From contig OY743169.1 in assembly GCA_963555705.1 (NCBI GenBank), forward strand, positions 50,520,124-50,584,123: a stretch of 64,000 nt of DNA, in the 5' to 3' direction. Of the stretch, positions 1 to 9,900 are shown one piece after another. The first letter of the stretch is position 1. Each line of letters begins with the position of its first letter. The notes under the pieces were generated by a model that was given only the letters and a program-made list of their open reading frames with translations, did not search any database and was not told the DNA's origin. The translations under genes were made by a program, and so were the position numbers. This DNA comes from Ligustrum vulgare (lineage: Eukaryota > Streptophyta > Magnoliopsida > Lamiales > Oleaceae).

Positions 1-3000
1 AACCAAATTTTCCCCACATGTTTTCTTCTTTACACCAAAACATCATCATTTTATAAAGAATCTTACACAATTGTCCATTTCATATTCCACCTAATTCTAC
101 ACTATCCTATTCTATAATACCTAATCAATACATATATTTCTCTTATCCCCCATCACAACTCACGTTGCCCACATTTTGTTTCCTTCTTAATTATTCTTTC
201 TATCTCATTGTGTACAATCAACAAGCATCTCCACACATGGACAATTGGAACACCTCAAAGCATCATCATTATCATCACCAATTCCACTCAACGATTTCCT
301 CCACTTTCCACCCCATCTCATACCTAACTCTCCACTATACTTTCTTCAATTTAAGTCATTTTCTCCAGCTTTCCTCCATCAACATCATCACACACACGTA
401 TTATTTTCAATACCATCACTGCCATTGTTCCATTTTCACAATTCAAACCACCAAGCTTTATCTAATTCAAGCCACAACCAATTCCATTTTATCAATATGC
501 ACAACCCAATATCATCACCACAATTCAGCCACCACTAGAATTCACATCTCGATCCATTTCAGCCTCCTCCCTACACCACTGCAGTATACCTCCGCCCCAA
601 AGCAGCCACTGATCAACCATAGCCCAATTATCCACAACCAAGAACCACCCCCCCAACCAGCCTGATCAAGAACAGCCCTCACCATCACTCTGTTAAACAC
701 TCAATTCACCAAAGCTGTCGATCCACCATCATCGTATTGGCATCAACCTGCAGCTCCATCACCCAAGAAATCTGTATCATCACCTTCACTGCCATTCTTG
801 CTCACTGCACAAAACCAAGAACCTCATGAATGCCAAATTTAATACCCAAATCACCACCACCCCGGCCAAGATCAAACACCCTGCATCATCTTCATCAATC
901 AACCACAATGCCATTTCTTTCAACATCCACCACTGCCTCATTCAAATTTAATTCACCACCTCCTCAATCCAGCCACCACCGTACCTAGCTACAATCATCA
1001 GACGACATCACCACCTCCGACCACCACTACTCAACTCTAAATCACCAAATGAACACCAACCTTCAAGATCAAACATCCGTTCATCATCATCATCGCCAAC
1101 AACCCAATCATCGCAACCAATACATCAAAACCACCCTGCAACCAGTTTTCGTTGCAGCTCCAAACCGCCACGCAACCAACTCAGCCCATCCAACTCACCA
1201 TCTTCATCACCAACGTAATCACTGTAAAACCACCAAGTCATCATCACCCAACCACCGAATCATCACCACCCAAAACCATCATCCTCAGTCACAAATCAAA
1301 CCCAAAAATCAAAACTGAAAACCCAGAATAAGTTATCCCAAATACTTACTTACCTCGACCGCCGACTGTTTTGACCGGATTTACAACCGGAAATCGCTAC
1401 CTTAAACCGCGACTTTGAGCCTCGATAAATCTCTGATTCAAACCTATCTCGCATCAAAGCTTCCTCAAATCAGAACTCCCACACTTTACCGTCCTTCGCC
1501 TCACCTAGCGCCGGCGAATCACCGGCGGTATTACTCGATCGCCTCCTCCGCTTTTTTTTGTTCTCTGAGAGAGAGAGATCGTGAGAGAGTGAGTGAGTTA
1601 TGAGAGAGAGAAAAGATCTGAATGATATATTATTTATTTCCAGAATTTGCAAATCAGTCCCTAACGTTTTTAATTGTTTCAAATCAGTCCTTCAGTTTTA
1701 AAAACTTATCAATTTCAGCCCTTAAGTTTTAAATGAGTTTTAATCAGTCCCTGATGTTTTAAATTGTTTTAATTCAGTCCCTACTGTTTTAAACTCATCC
1801 ATTTCAGCCTCAAAGCTTTAAAATGATTTACTTCAGCCCTTTAACTTTAAACTCTTTTATTTCAGTACCTGCTGATTTACTTTTAAGCCCAAGTTTTAAA
1901 AGTATTCATTTTAGTCCCTTAACTTTCAAAATATCTATTTTAGTCCCTGAACTTTCAAAAGTATTCATTTTAGTCCCTCAACTTTCAAAACATCAATTTT
2001 AGTCCTCAAATTATAATTTATCATTTTGAACTATATATTCGATAGACTAAAGTGACTTATTGGCTTAAGACGAAGCGTACGGAGAATTTAAAGAAATTGA
2101 AGTCATTCCCGCTCAACTTTGCACTCGTCGGATTTGAGGTAGACTCGCACTTATTAATTGATTTAAATTATGATTTCATATGAATGTCATGTGACTTGTG
2201 AAAGTCAATTTTTAAGAAAAACAAGTATGTTTTTATGAAAGGTAAATATACCTTATGTTGTTATGAAAAGTAAGTATGTTCTTATGAAAAGAAAATATAC
2301 TTTATGTTTTTACGAAAAGTAAGTATACCCTATGCTTCACGAAAATGTTTTTTTGGATCATTGCTATGAAATCAATCTACCAAGATTGTTTTGGGTCCCA
2401 TATGATAAGTTATGATATGTTAAGGGGACCGGAGTTTTAGTAGCGCTACACATAAGAATTCTTGCCACCTAAGTTCGGTAACATTCTTGTGTCTCCTATG
2501 TTTATGAGGATTTGCCACGAAGTTCGGTAAAATTCCTATCTTTCCATATGTTTATGAGGATTTACCACCTAAGTTCGGTAAAATTCCTGTCGCATATGTT
2601 TATGAGGATTTCGATCCTATCTTATGTTATGATGCAATTGATCCCTATGAATTTCAGAAAATTATGCTTGGTATACTTACTACATAAGAATTCTTGCCAC
2701 CTAAGTTCGGTAAAATTCTTATGTTTATGAGGATTTCGATATTATCCTATGTTATGATGAAAACTTACTGTTATTATGATTTTACTGCATAAGAATTCTT
2801 GCCACCTAAGTTCGGTAAAGTTCTTGTGTCTTATTATGTTTATGAGGATTTAAATCCTATCTTATGTTATGCTTTCAAAAGAAATTATGCTTGACATAAT
2901 TAAAATGTTTTTATAAGTATATGGTTTTCAAAGAGCTGTTTTCAAAGAGCTGTTTTCAAAGAGCTATTTTCAAAGAGCCTATGATTTGTAAAATATGTCC

Positions 3001-3522
3001 CGTGCTGTAATGCACAATATGAGTTTTATCAAGAGCAGTTTTATAAAGAAGCTCTATCAATGCCCGTTTTATAAAGAGCCGGGATTTATGTGTTTAATCA
3101 TCTTATAAATTAAATTAATTTGCGATGAGTCTACTGAGTATTTCCCCCATGAAATACTCACCCTACTTTTTAACAGTTTTGCAGATTTCGGAGACGGTGG
3201 CGAGCGATGAATGATGGTGGCAATAATCGTTGAACGGTTGAAAGTTTGACGTTAATGATTTCCGTATTTTCCAAACAATCGAATAATTTAGAGAAGTTCA
3301 TTTATTTGAGAAATTATGATATTGGCAATTTCTTTACAATATTAATGGTTCGATTTACTATTTCAAATGGTTTCATAAATGTTTTCAATTTTAGCGGCCA
3401 TTATAGTTTATTTAATGTTGCCAAAAATGAATTTCAATTATTTCTTCCGCAAAAATATTATTCGAAAAATTTAGACAGAAAATGACGTAGTGAATCGGGT
3501 ATACGGAACTCGGGGCGCTACA
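1..3522 (+). repeat. 5' LTR (truncated by the window start)
   Basis: It aligns base for base with 7317-10838. It ends GGGGCGCTACA at 3522, right before the primer-binding site. The first 1.3 kb is strongly G-poor and rich in CAT/CAC/ACC on this strand. Positions 1640-2010 hold about a dozen degenerate copies of a unit of about 30 bp with the core TCAGTCCCT...TTTTAAA or TTAGTCCCTCAACTTTCAAA. Positions 2450-2840 hold five copies of a unit containing CACCTAAGTTCGGTAAAATTC and TATGTTTATGAGGATTT, and 2924-2976 repeats TTTTCAAAGAGCTG. ORFs predicted here (His/Pro/Thr-rich) are products of this composition, not genes. Confidence 0.93.
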
Positions 3523-3545
3523 AGTTGGTATCAGAGCTAGTCTGC
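3523..3545 (+). other. Primer-binding site of the LTR element (initiator tRNA-Met type)
   Basis: AGTTGGTATCAGAGCTAG follows the LTR end CTACA directly. TGGTATCAGAGC is the usual complement to the 3' end of plant initiator tRNA-Met and fixes the element's orientation as +. Confidence 0.88.
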
Positions 3546-4464
3546 GTTTCTGTAGACTGGAAAAATTTTCAAAAAGAATTTTCAAGAAATATTTTCCATT
3601 TTAAGATTTTTATTGATGAAGATTGCCACTGCCATCATTCGTTCCACCAACTCCGAGGTAAAGAAGTTTATGATGTTTAAAGTTATTTCAGTATTTCGAA
3701 TACTCATTTTATTGATTTATGAGAAAGAATGAAGAGTATTTCGGATACTTATGATTTATGAGAAATAAGAATGTATTTCTTCGAAAATAATGATGTTGTT
3801 ATGCTTTGTCATAACTTATATGCTTTAATGTATGATTATGAGAAAGTTTTTAAGAAAGAAAACGAGTGTTGAGCATAATGGGAACAATATGATTTTATTG
3901 AAAATTAAGTAATGGATATTATGTTGAGTAAATGAATTATGCCTCTATGTTGAAGAGAAATTTATTATGAAGTTTGGCTTTGTGAATAAATTTTGGGAAT
4001 ATGATTTATGGCATATATTTATAATTATGAGTAGTCTTTTGAGCCAATTAAGGTATGGAAGGAAGTGATATTGTGATATTGAAAAATATGATTTGAAATT
4101 GTTATGTTGAGGAATTATGAATTGAATTATGAGATATTTTGATGATATTGAAGTGTTGGAATCGTTTTCAATATTTTTAGATCGTTGTGATCAAATGTGG
4201 AGTTATTTATTATTGTGAGTTATGAAGTATGCTTATGGTTTGGATAAGTCCAAATTACAAGGGAGACTCTATCCAGAATTTTATCATTTGGAATTAAGAG
4301 CATAATATGATAAGCATCCACTAAAGGAATTAAGGTTAGACATGCAAGATCATTTACATCACAAACGAGATTTAGTAGATGATAGCAGAAATTTTATTAT
4401 TTTCTCATAAGGAGAACACACAAAAGCATAAGAGAAAAACATGGAAAGATCCTCAGAATGAGAG
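3546..4464 (+). other. Non-coding leader of the LTR element
   Basis: AT-rich sequence with many TATGAGAAAGAA, TTATGAAT and AGTATTTCGG motifs. No reading frame resembles gag. The stretch occupies the place where a gypsy gag would be, so the coding part has been lost or replaced. Confidence 0.6.
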
Positions 4465-4682
4465 ATGTGTTTCCGGAGTAGCCGTATCCTACCACCTCTG
4501 ATCTTTTGAGGAAATAAAGAAACCTTCAAAGAGGTGTGTTTCGAGAGTAAGAATACTCCGTAATCTACCACCTGGAATCTTTGAAGTACACACAAGATTT
4601 AAACATTAAGGAAATCCTAGTAAATGGAGGGGTGTCTCGAGAGTGAGAATACTCCGTACTCTACCCCCACCTATTCTAAGAT
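4465..4682 (-). repeat. Three imperfect repeats just downstream of the LOG ORF
   Basis: Three related blocks at about 4465-4510, 4530-4587 and 4628-4680 share GTGT(T)TC(G)AGAGTAAGAATACTCCG and TCTACCACCT...GATCTTTGAAG. They lie directly 3' of the LOG stop codon on the reverse strand, where a 3' UTR would be. GAGTAAGAATACTC is a short self-complementary element within the unit. Function unknown. Confidence 0.6.
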
Positions 4683-5336
4683 TCAAAGAGTTAAGTTTAC
4701 ATTAACCGGACTCCATTTTCGCTTGATCCCCCTTCCTTGCGACCAATCTATTTTAACTCCTGCTGGATCTTGTATTGAGATATATGACTGCAGCTTATCC
4801 AGTAGATCATCAATAGTAGGAGCAGAAATAAGAAGCCTTCTGGAAAATGGAGAGATGAATCCCTGTTCCACAGCATAATCAAGAAAGGTTAACAAACCAT
4901 CAAAGAAATTGTTAACATTCAGAAGCCCAATAGGCTTAGTATGGAGATCTAGTTGAGCCCATGAGGTAATGTTAAAGATTTCTTCTAAGGTACCAAAACC
5001 TCCGGACAGGGCTATAAAGGCATCAGAACCATATAGCATACAAGTTATGCGTTCATGGATGGATAAGGTTTGAACTTCATGCCCTCGTGTTTTGCCTGCA
5101 ACATCTACCAAAGGGACAGGTATGACACCGATTACTTTTGATTTCTCTGCAAGAGCAGATTGGGAAACACAACCCATTAGACCACTGCTACCACCCCCAT
5201 ATACAAGAGTGATACCTTTTTCCCCCAGTTTCTTTCCAAGATCTACAGCCGCTTCTAGATAACCGAAGCCTTTCCCTACTTTTGATCCACAAAATACACA
5301 AATAGTTTTGATCTGTCGAAGTTTTGGTGCTTCCAT
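4683..5336 (-). CDS. LOG-family cytokinin riboside 5'-monophosphate phosphoribohydrolase (intronless copy)
   Basis: 217 residues, the normal length for plant LOG proteins, which release active cytokinin bases from cytokinin nucleotides in the cytosol or nucleus. Visible landmarks: N-terminal ICVFCGS (12-18), nucleotide-binding LVYGGGSSGLMG (44-55), HER with the conserved Arg at 96, and the signature SGGFGTLEE (111-119) with the catalytic-type Glu at 119. The usual PGGxGTxxE has Pro where this copy has Ser111. The segments ERIT.ML and SWAQL...KPIGLLNVN point to the LOGL10-like clade rather than LOG1-LOG8. Plant LOG genes have several introns, whereas this ORF has none, so it is most likely a reverse-transcribed copy captured by the retrotransposon. 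It is antisense to the element. A TATA-like box lies about 75-85 bp upstream of the ATG. No frameshift or stop is seen; activity is untested. Confidence 0.9.
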   Translation of the reverse strand: MEAPKLRQIKTICVFCGSKVGKGFGYLEAAVDLGKKLGEKGITLVYGGGSSGLMGCVSQSALAEKSKVIGVIPVPLVDVAGKTRGHEVQTLSIHERITCMLYGSDAFIALSGGFGTLEEIFNITSWAQLDLHTKPIGLLNVNNFFDGLLTFLDYAVEQGFISPFSRRLLISAPTIDDLLDKLQSYISIQDPAGVKIDWSQGRGIKRKWSPVNVNLTL

Positions 5337-5425
5337 CTTTGATATTAAAGAAGGGAAAACTTACGAAGAAGATGTGATTTTGGGATGCCTGAACTATGAA
5401 ATATGTTTGGCTATTTAAAGCCGGA
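5337..5425 (-). promoter_or_regulatory. Putative promoter and leader of the LOG ORF
   Basis: On the reverse strand GGCTTTAAATAGCC (about 5410-5423) lies about 75-85 bp upstream of the ATG. It is followed by a pyrimidine-rich leader with CATCTTCTTCG and CCCTTCTTT, as in many plant 5' UTRs. The same GCTTT(T)AAATAG string precedes the NABP-like ORF. Confidence 0.5.
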
Positions 5426-5530
5426 AAAAAAATTTACTGTTTTTGATTGATTCTGAAAAAGTAAAGATTCACTTTTTGACAAAATCGACCAACTTTTGAC
5501 TATTTTATCAAAGATATCACCTTTCGGTGA

Positions 5531-5751
5531 TTTATTTCCAGCTTTATCAAACTTCGAGAAAAGAAAAATATATTTATTTCCAGCTTTATCAAACTTCGAG
5601 AAAAGAAAAATATATTTATTTCCAGCTTTATCAAACTTCGAGAAAAGAAAAATATATTTATTTCCAGCTTTATCAAACTTCGAGAAAAGAAAAATATATT
5701 TATTTCCAGCTTTATCAAACCTCGAGAAAGGAAAATATATTTTATTTCCAA
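5531..5751. repeat. 42-bp minisatellite, five units plus a partial one
   Basis: Unit TTTATTTCCAGCTTTATCAA followed by ACTTCGAGAAAAGAAAAATATA. Units begin at 5531, 5573, 5615, 5657 and 5699; the last is slightly diverged and a partial TTTATTTCCA follows. Because 42 is a multiple of three, several frames stay open. One of them (5411-5773, reverse strand) reads as a 120-residue protein with a 14-residue repeat that starts 21 bases after the NABP-like stop codon. I regard coding as possible but unproven. The array lies between the two cargo ORFs, upstream of the LOG TATA-like box. Confidence 0.95.
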
Positions 5752-5794
5752 AACGCGTGAAAGAAAGCAGCAAAATATTTTAAAAAGATTTACC

Positions 5795-6361
5795 TTATAT
5801 CATTGATGAACTGCCAAAAGCCTCATTTTGTAAAACAGACTGGCAAACAGGATCTTTCGATATTATATTTTGGAGACTATAACGATTTTTGTCCTCGTTA
5901 AACTGAGCGTATAAGGAGAGAAGTTCACGTTGTACATAACCACTTGGGTGCGTCTCAAGAGTCAGTCGAATATCATCCAAAGACTCCTTACTCAGTCCAC
6001 CCTTTATGAATTCGATTTTATCATCCCGATTAGTAGAAGAATATCCTACTGATTTGCAACGTGTATTACAGTTCCAACGAGCACATTTGTAGCAACCACC
6101 CAGTCTTTTTGCTCTTCGTTTCTTTGCGAACGTGCTTTTCCCTAAACCAGGCATATGTTTTGGAAATGTTGATGGTAATTCACCAGATAGTCGAACCTTT
6201 GCTTCTATCAACCAGCGAACATCTTCTGGAATATCATGAGCCATTAGCAACCTCAATCTTTCGAGCCTTATTTTATAGATCTTTCTCAGATCATTCATAG
6301 GAAGACTGGAATAATACTTGCGAATGTTAGAAAGAATGATATCCATTGTTTGATGATTCAA
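5795..6361 (-). CDS. Protein with virus-type (carla/vitivirus-like) nucleic-acid-binding domain
   Basis: 188 residues. The centre, about 72-121, has GKSTFAKKRRAKRLGGCYKC, a dense basic arm (Lys80-Arg86) running into a Cys4 motif CX2CX4CX3C (Cys90, 93, 98, 102), then Ser-Val-Gly-Tyr and a short IEFIKGG helix. This order (GxSxxAxxRRA, zinc-finger cysteines, xFIxxG) is the pattern of the small cysteine-rich nucleic-acid-binding proteins encoded near the 3' end of carla-, viti- and allexiviruses. Those are usually 90-140 residues; this one has extra N- and C-terminal parts (1-70 and 125-188) that I do not recognise. It is in the same orientation as the LOG ORF, 458 bp upstream of it. No stop or frameshift is seen. 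Alternatives: a domesticated host protein of viral origin, or an unrelated zinc-finger protein that has converged on the pattern. Confidence 0.6.
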   Translation of the reverse strand: MNHQTMDIILSNIRKYYSSLPMNDLRKIYKIRLERLRLLMAHDIPEDVRWLIEAKVRLSGELPSTFPKHMPGLGKSTFAKKRRAKRLGGCYKCARWNCNTRCKSVGYSSTNRDDKIEFIKGGLSKESLDDIRLTLETHPSGYVQRELLSLYAQFNEDKNRYSLQNIISKDPVCQSVLQNEAFGSSSMI

Positions 6362-6400
6362 CCTCTTCCCAGCATGAACTATTTAAAAGCGCAAAGGATC
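6362..6400 (-). promoter_or_regulatory. Putative promoter of the NABP-like ORF
   Basis: On the reverse strand GCTTTTAAATAGTTCATG lies about 20-30 bp upstream of the ATG (about 6373-6390). The box TTTAAATAG is identical to the one before the LOG ORF, though it sits much closer to the start codon here. Confidence 0.4.
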
Positions 6401-6926
6401 TGAGTGAATCCGCGTAATGTTGTGACCAGCAAGAAAGCGCAGGATTATTTTAATGAAAAGAGGAGACAAGAAGTAATGCGCTGTTAAATTTTATCGATAA
6501 AGGAGATTTGATTGGAGATTTGGAATATTTTCTTGGATTATGGGTACTGATATTTTGTTTTAATAATGATAATCTTGGTATAGTGTGATGATACGTGGAA
6601 AGTAAAATGAGTACCGTATTGAATCAGAATTCATACGTATATACAAGTGAAAGAAATACTTTGCAGGAAATGTGGTGACATTTAAGTATAGAATCTTAGT
6701 TTTGGGAGATATTTGTTTACTGAATTTTGGGTTACAAATATTGGAAAGATAAGTTGATGATATTATGTTGATATGTTTGGGTATATTACGTAGAGAAGAT
6801 GTTCAGGTAATTCTTTGATTATTTTGAGAATATTCGATGATAAGAAGAAGAGATTCTGATTAAGTATTCAGAAATTATAAGATTAAGTAAGTTTAATTTC
6901 GAGGACGAAATTATTTTAAGGAGGTA
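6401..6926 (+). other. Non-coding 3' part of the LTR element with polypurine tract
   Basis: AT-rich sequence without a recognisable ORF. It ends in TTTCGAGGACGAAATTATTT then TAAGGAGGTA. The GAGGACGAA block is typical of the region before the 3' LTR in many plant Ty3/Gypsy elements, which suggests a Gypsy origin. The purine-rich AAGGAGG right before the LTR is the likely plus-strand primer. Confidence 0.6.
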
Positions 6927-9900
6927 TGATTATAGCGACCCAGAATTTTATGCAATAAATAATTATTTTAATATTTAGAAAATTGAGTCGCTATTGTTTT
7001 GAAATTAATGCCGCGACGGATTCGTCTAGCCAAGTCAAGAAATATCGAATTTGTTCGATTTTAAATTAAAATCCGAATTTCTAAAATTATGTTATTTTAA
7101 TTATTTAATTCAAAGTATTATTTTCAAAATCATTTTGAATTCCAAATTTATTAAAATATCTCAATTTTCCTTATTAAAATTATTTCAAGTCCAAATACGT
7201 AATTCAATTTTTATCTCAATTTTCAAATTTATTTTCAGTCCAAAATATATCAGTTTTAAATACAATTTCAAATCAAAGTTAGTCAAATTTTTAGTTAAAT
7301 TAATTCTATTTAACTAAACCAAATTTTCCCCACATGTTTTCTTCTTTACACCAAAACATCATCATTTTATAAAGAATCTTACACAATTGTCCATTTCATA
7401 TTCCACCTAATTCTACACTATCCTATTCTATAATACCTAATCAATACATATATTTCTCTTATCCCCCATCACAACTCACGTTGCCCACATTTTGTTTCCT
7501 TCTTAATTATTCTTTCTATCTCATTGTGTACAATCAACAAGCATCTCCACACATGGACAATTGGAACACCTCAAAGCATCATCATTATCATCACCAATTC
7601 CACTCAACGATTTCCTCCACTTTCCACCCCATCTCATACCTAACTCTCCACTATACTTTCTTCAATTTAAGTCATTTTCTCCAGCTTTCCTCCATCAACA
7701 TCATCACACACACGTATTATTTTCAATACCATCACTGCCATTGTTCCATTTTCACAATTCAAACCACCAAGCTTTATCTAATTCAAGCCACAACCAATTC
7801 CATTTTATCAATATGCACAACCCAATATCATCACCACAATTCAGCCACCACTAGAATTCACATCTCGATCCATTTCAGCCTCCTCCCTACACCACTGCAG
7901 TATACCTCCGCCCCAAAGCAGCCACTGATCAACCATAGCCCAATTATCCACAACCAAGAACCACCCCCCCAACCAGCCTGATCAAGAACAGCCCTCACCA
8001 TCACTCTGTTAAACACTCAATTCACCAAAGCTGTCGATCCACCATCATCGTATTGGCATCAACCTGCAGCTCCATCACCCAAGAAATCTGTATCATCACC
8101 TTCACTGCCATTCTTGCTCACTGCACAAAACCAAGAACCTCATGAATGCCAAATTTAATACCCAAATCACCACCACCCCGGCCAAGATCAAACACCCTGC
8201 ATCATCTTCATCAATCAACCACAATGCCATTTCTTTCAACATCCACCACTGCCTCATTCAAATTTAATTCACCACCTCCTCAATCCAGCCACCACCGTAC
8301 CTAGCTACAATCATCAGACGACATCACCACCTCCGACCACCACTACTCAACTCTAAATCACCAAATGAACACCAACCTTCAAGATCAAACATCCGTTCAT
8401 CATCATCATCGCCAACAACCCAATCATCGCAACCAATACATCAAAACCACCCTGCAACCAGTTTTCGTTGCAGCTCCAAACCGCCACGCAACCAACTCAG
8501 CCCATCCAACTCACCATCTTCATCACCAACGTAATCACTGTAAAACCACCAAGTCATCATCACCCAACCACCGAATCATCACCACCCAAAACCATCATCC
8601 TCAGTCACAAATCAAACCCAAAAATCAAAACTGAAAACCCAGAATAAGTTATCCCAAATACTTACTTACCTCGACCGCCGACTGTTTTGACCGGATTTAC
8701 AACCGGAAATCGCTACCTTAAACCGCGACTTTGAGCCTCGATAAATCTCTGATTCAAACCTATCTCGCATCAAAGCTTCCTCAAATCAGAACTCCCACAC
8801 TTTACCGTCCTTCGCCTCACCTAGCGCCGGCGAATCACCGGCGGTATTACTCGATCGCCTCCTCCGCTTTTTTTTGTTCTCTGAGAGAGAGAGATCGTGA
8901 GAGAGTGAGTGAGTTATGAGAGAGAGAAAAGATCTGAATGATATATTATTTATTTCCAGAATTTGCAAATCAGTCCCTAACGTTTTTAATTGTTTCAAAT
9001 CAGTCCTTCAGTTTTAAAAACTTATCAATTTCAGCCCTTAAGTTTTAAATGAGTTTTAATCAGTCCCTGATGTTTTAAATTGTTTTAATTCAGTCCCTAC
9101 TGTTTTAAACTCATCCATTTCAGCCTCAAAGCTTTAAAATGATTTACTTCAGCCCTTTAACTTTAAACTCTTTTATTTCAGTACCTGCTGATTTACTTTT
9201 AAGCCCAAGTTTTAAAAGTATTCATTTTAGTCCCTTAACTTTCAAAATATCTATTTTAGTCCCTGAACTTTCAAAAGTATTCATTTTAGTCCCTCAACTT
9301 TCAAAACATCAATTTTAGTCCTCAAATTATAATTTATCATTTTGAACTATATATTCGATAGACTAAAGTGACTTATTGGCTTAAGACGAAGCGTACGGAG
9401 AATTTAAAGAAATTGAAGTCATTCCCGCTCAACTTTGCACTCGTCGGATTTGAGGTAGACTCGCACTTATTAATTGATTTAAATTATGATTTCATATGAA
9501 TGTCATGTGACTTGTGAAAGTCAATTTTTAAGAAAAACAAGTATGTTTTTATGAAAGGTAAATATACCTTATGTTGTTATGAAAAGTAAGTATGTTCTTA
9601 TGAAAAGAAAATATACTTTATGTTTTTACGAAAAGTAAGTATACCCTATGCTTCACGAAAATGTTTTTTTGGATCATTGCTATGAAATCAATCTACCAAG
9701 ATTGTTTTGGGTCCCATATGATAAGTTATGATATGTTAAGGGGACCGGAGTTTTAGTAGCGCTACACATAAGAATTCTTGCCACCTAAGTTCGGTAACAT
9801 TCTTGTGTCTCCTATGTTTATGAGGATTTGCCACGAAGTTCGGTAAAATTCCTATCTTTCCATATGTTTATGAGGATTTACCACCTAAGTTCGGTAAAAT

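Noticed and set aside
165..1318. His/Pro/Thr-rich ORFs in the LTR (also at 7481-8634)
   Set aside because: They arise from the G-poor CAT/CAC composition of the LTR, overlap one another in different frames and occur in both LTRs; no domain is seen.
4359..4878. ORFs overlapping the LOG gene and its 3' repeats (4359-4595 reverse, 4624-4878 forward)
   Set aside because: Shadow frames of the LOG ORF and low-information repeat sequence; no domains.
5496..5783. Forward-strand repeat ORFs over the 42-bp array
   Set aside because: A 42-bp period keeps many frames open by arithmetic; the forward frames have no support. Only the reverse-strand frame next to the NABP-like stop is mentioned as possible.
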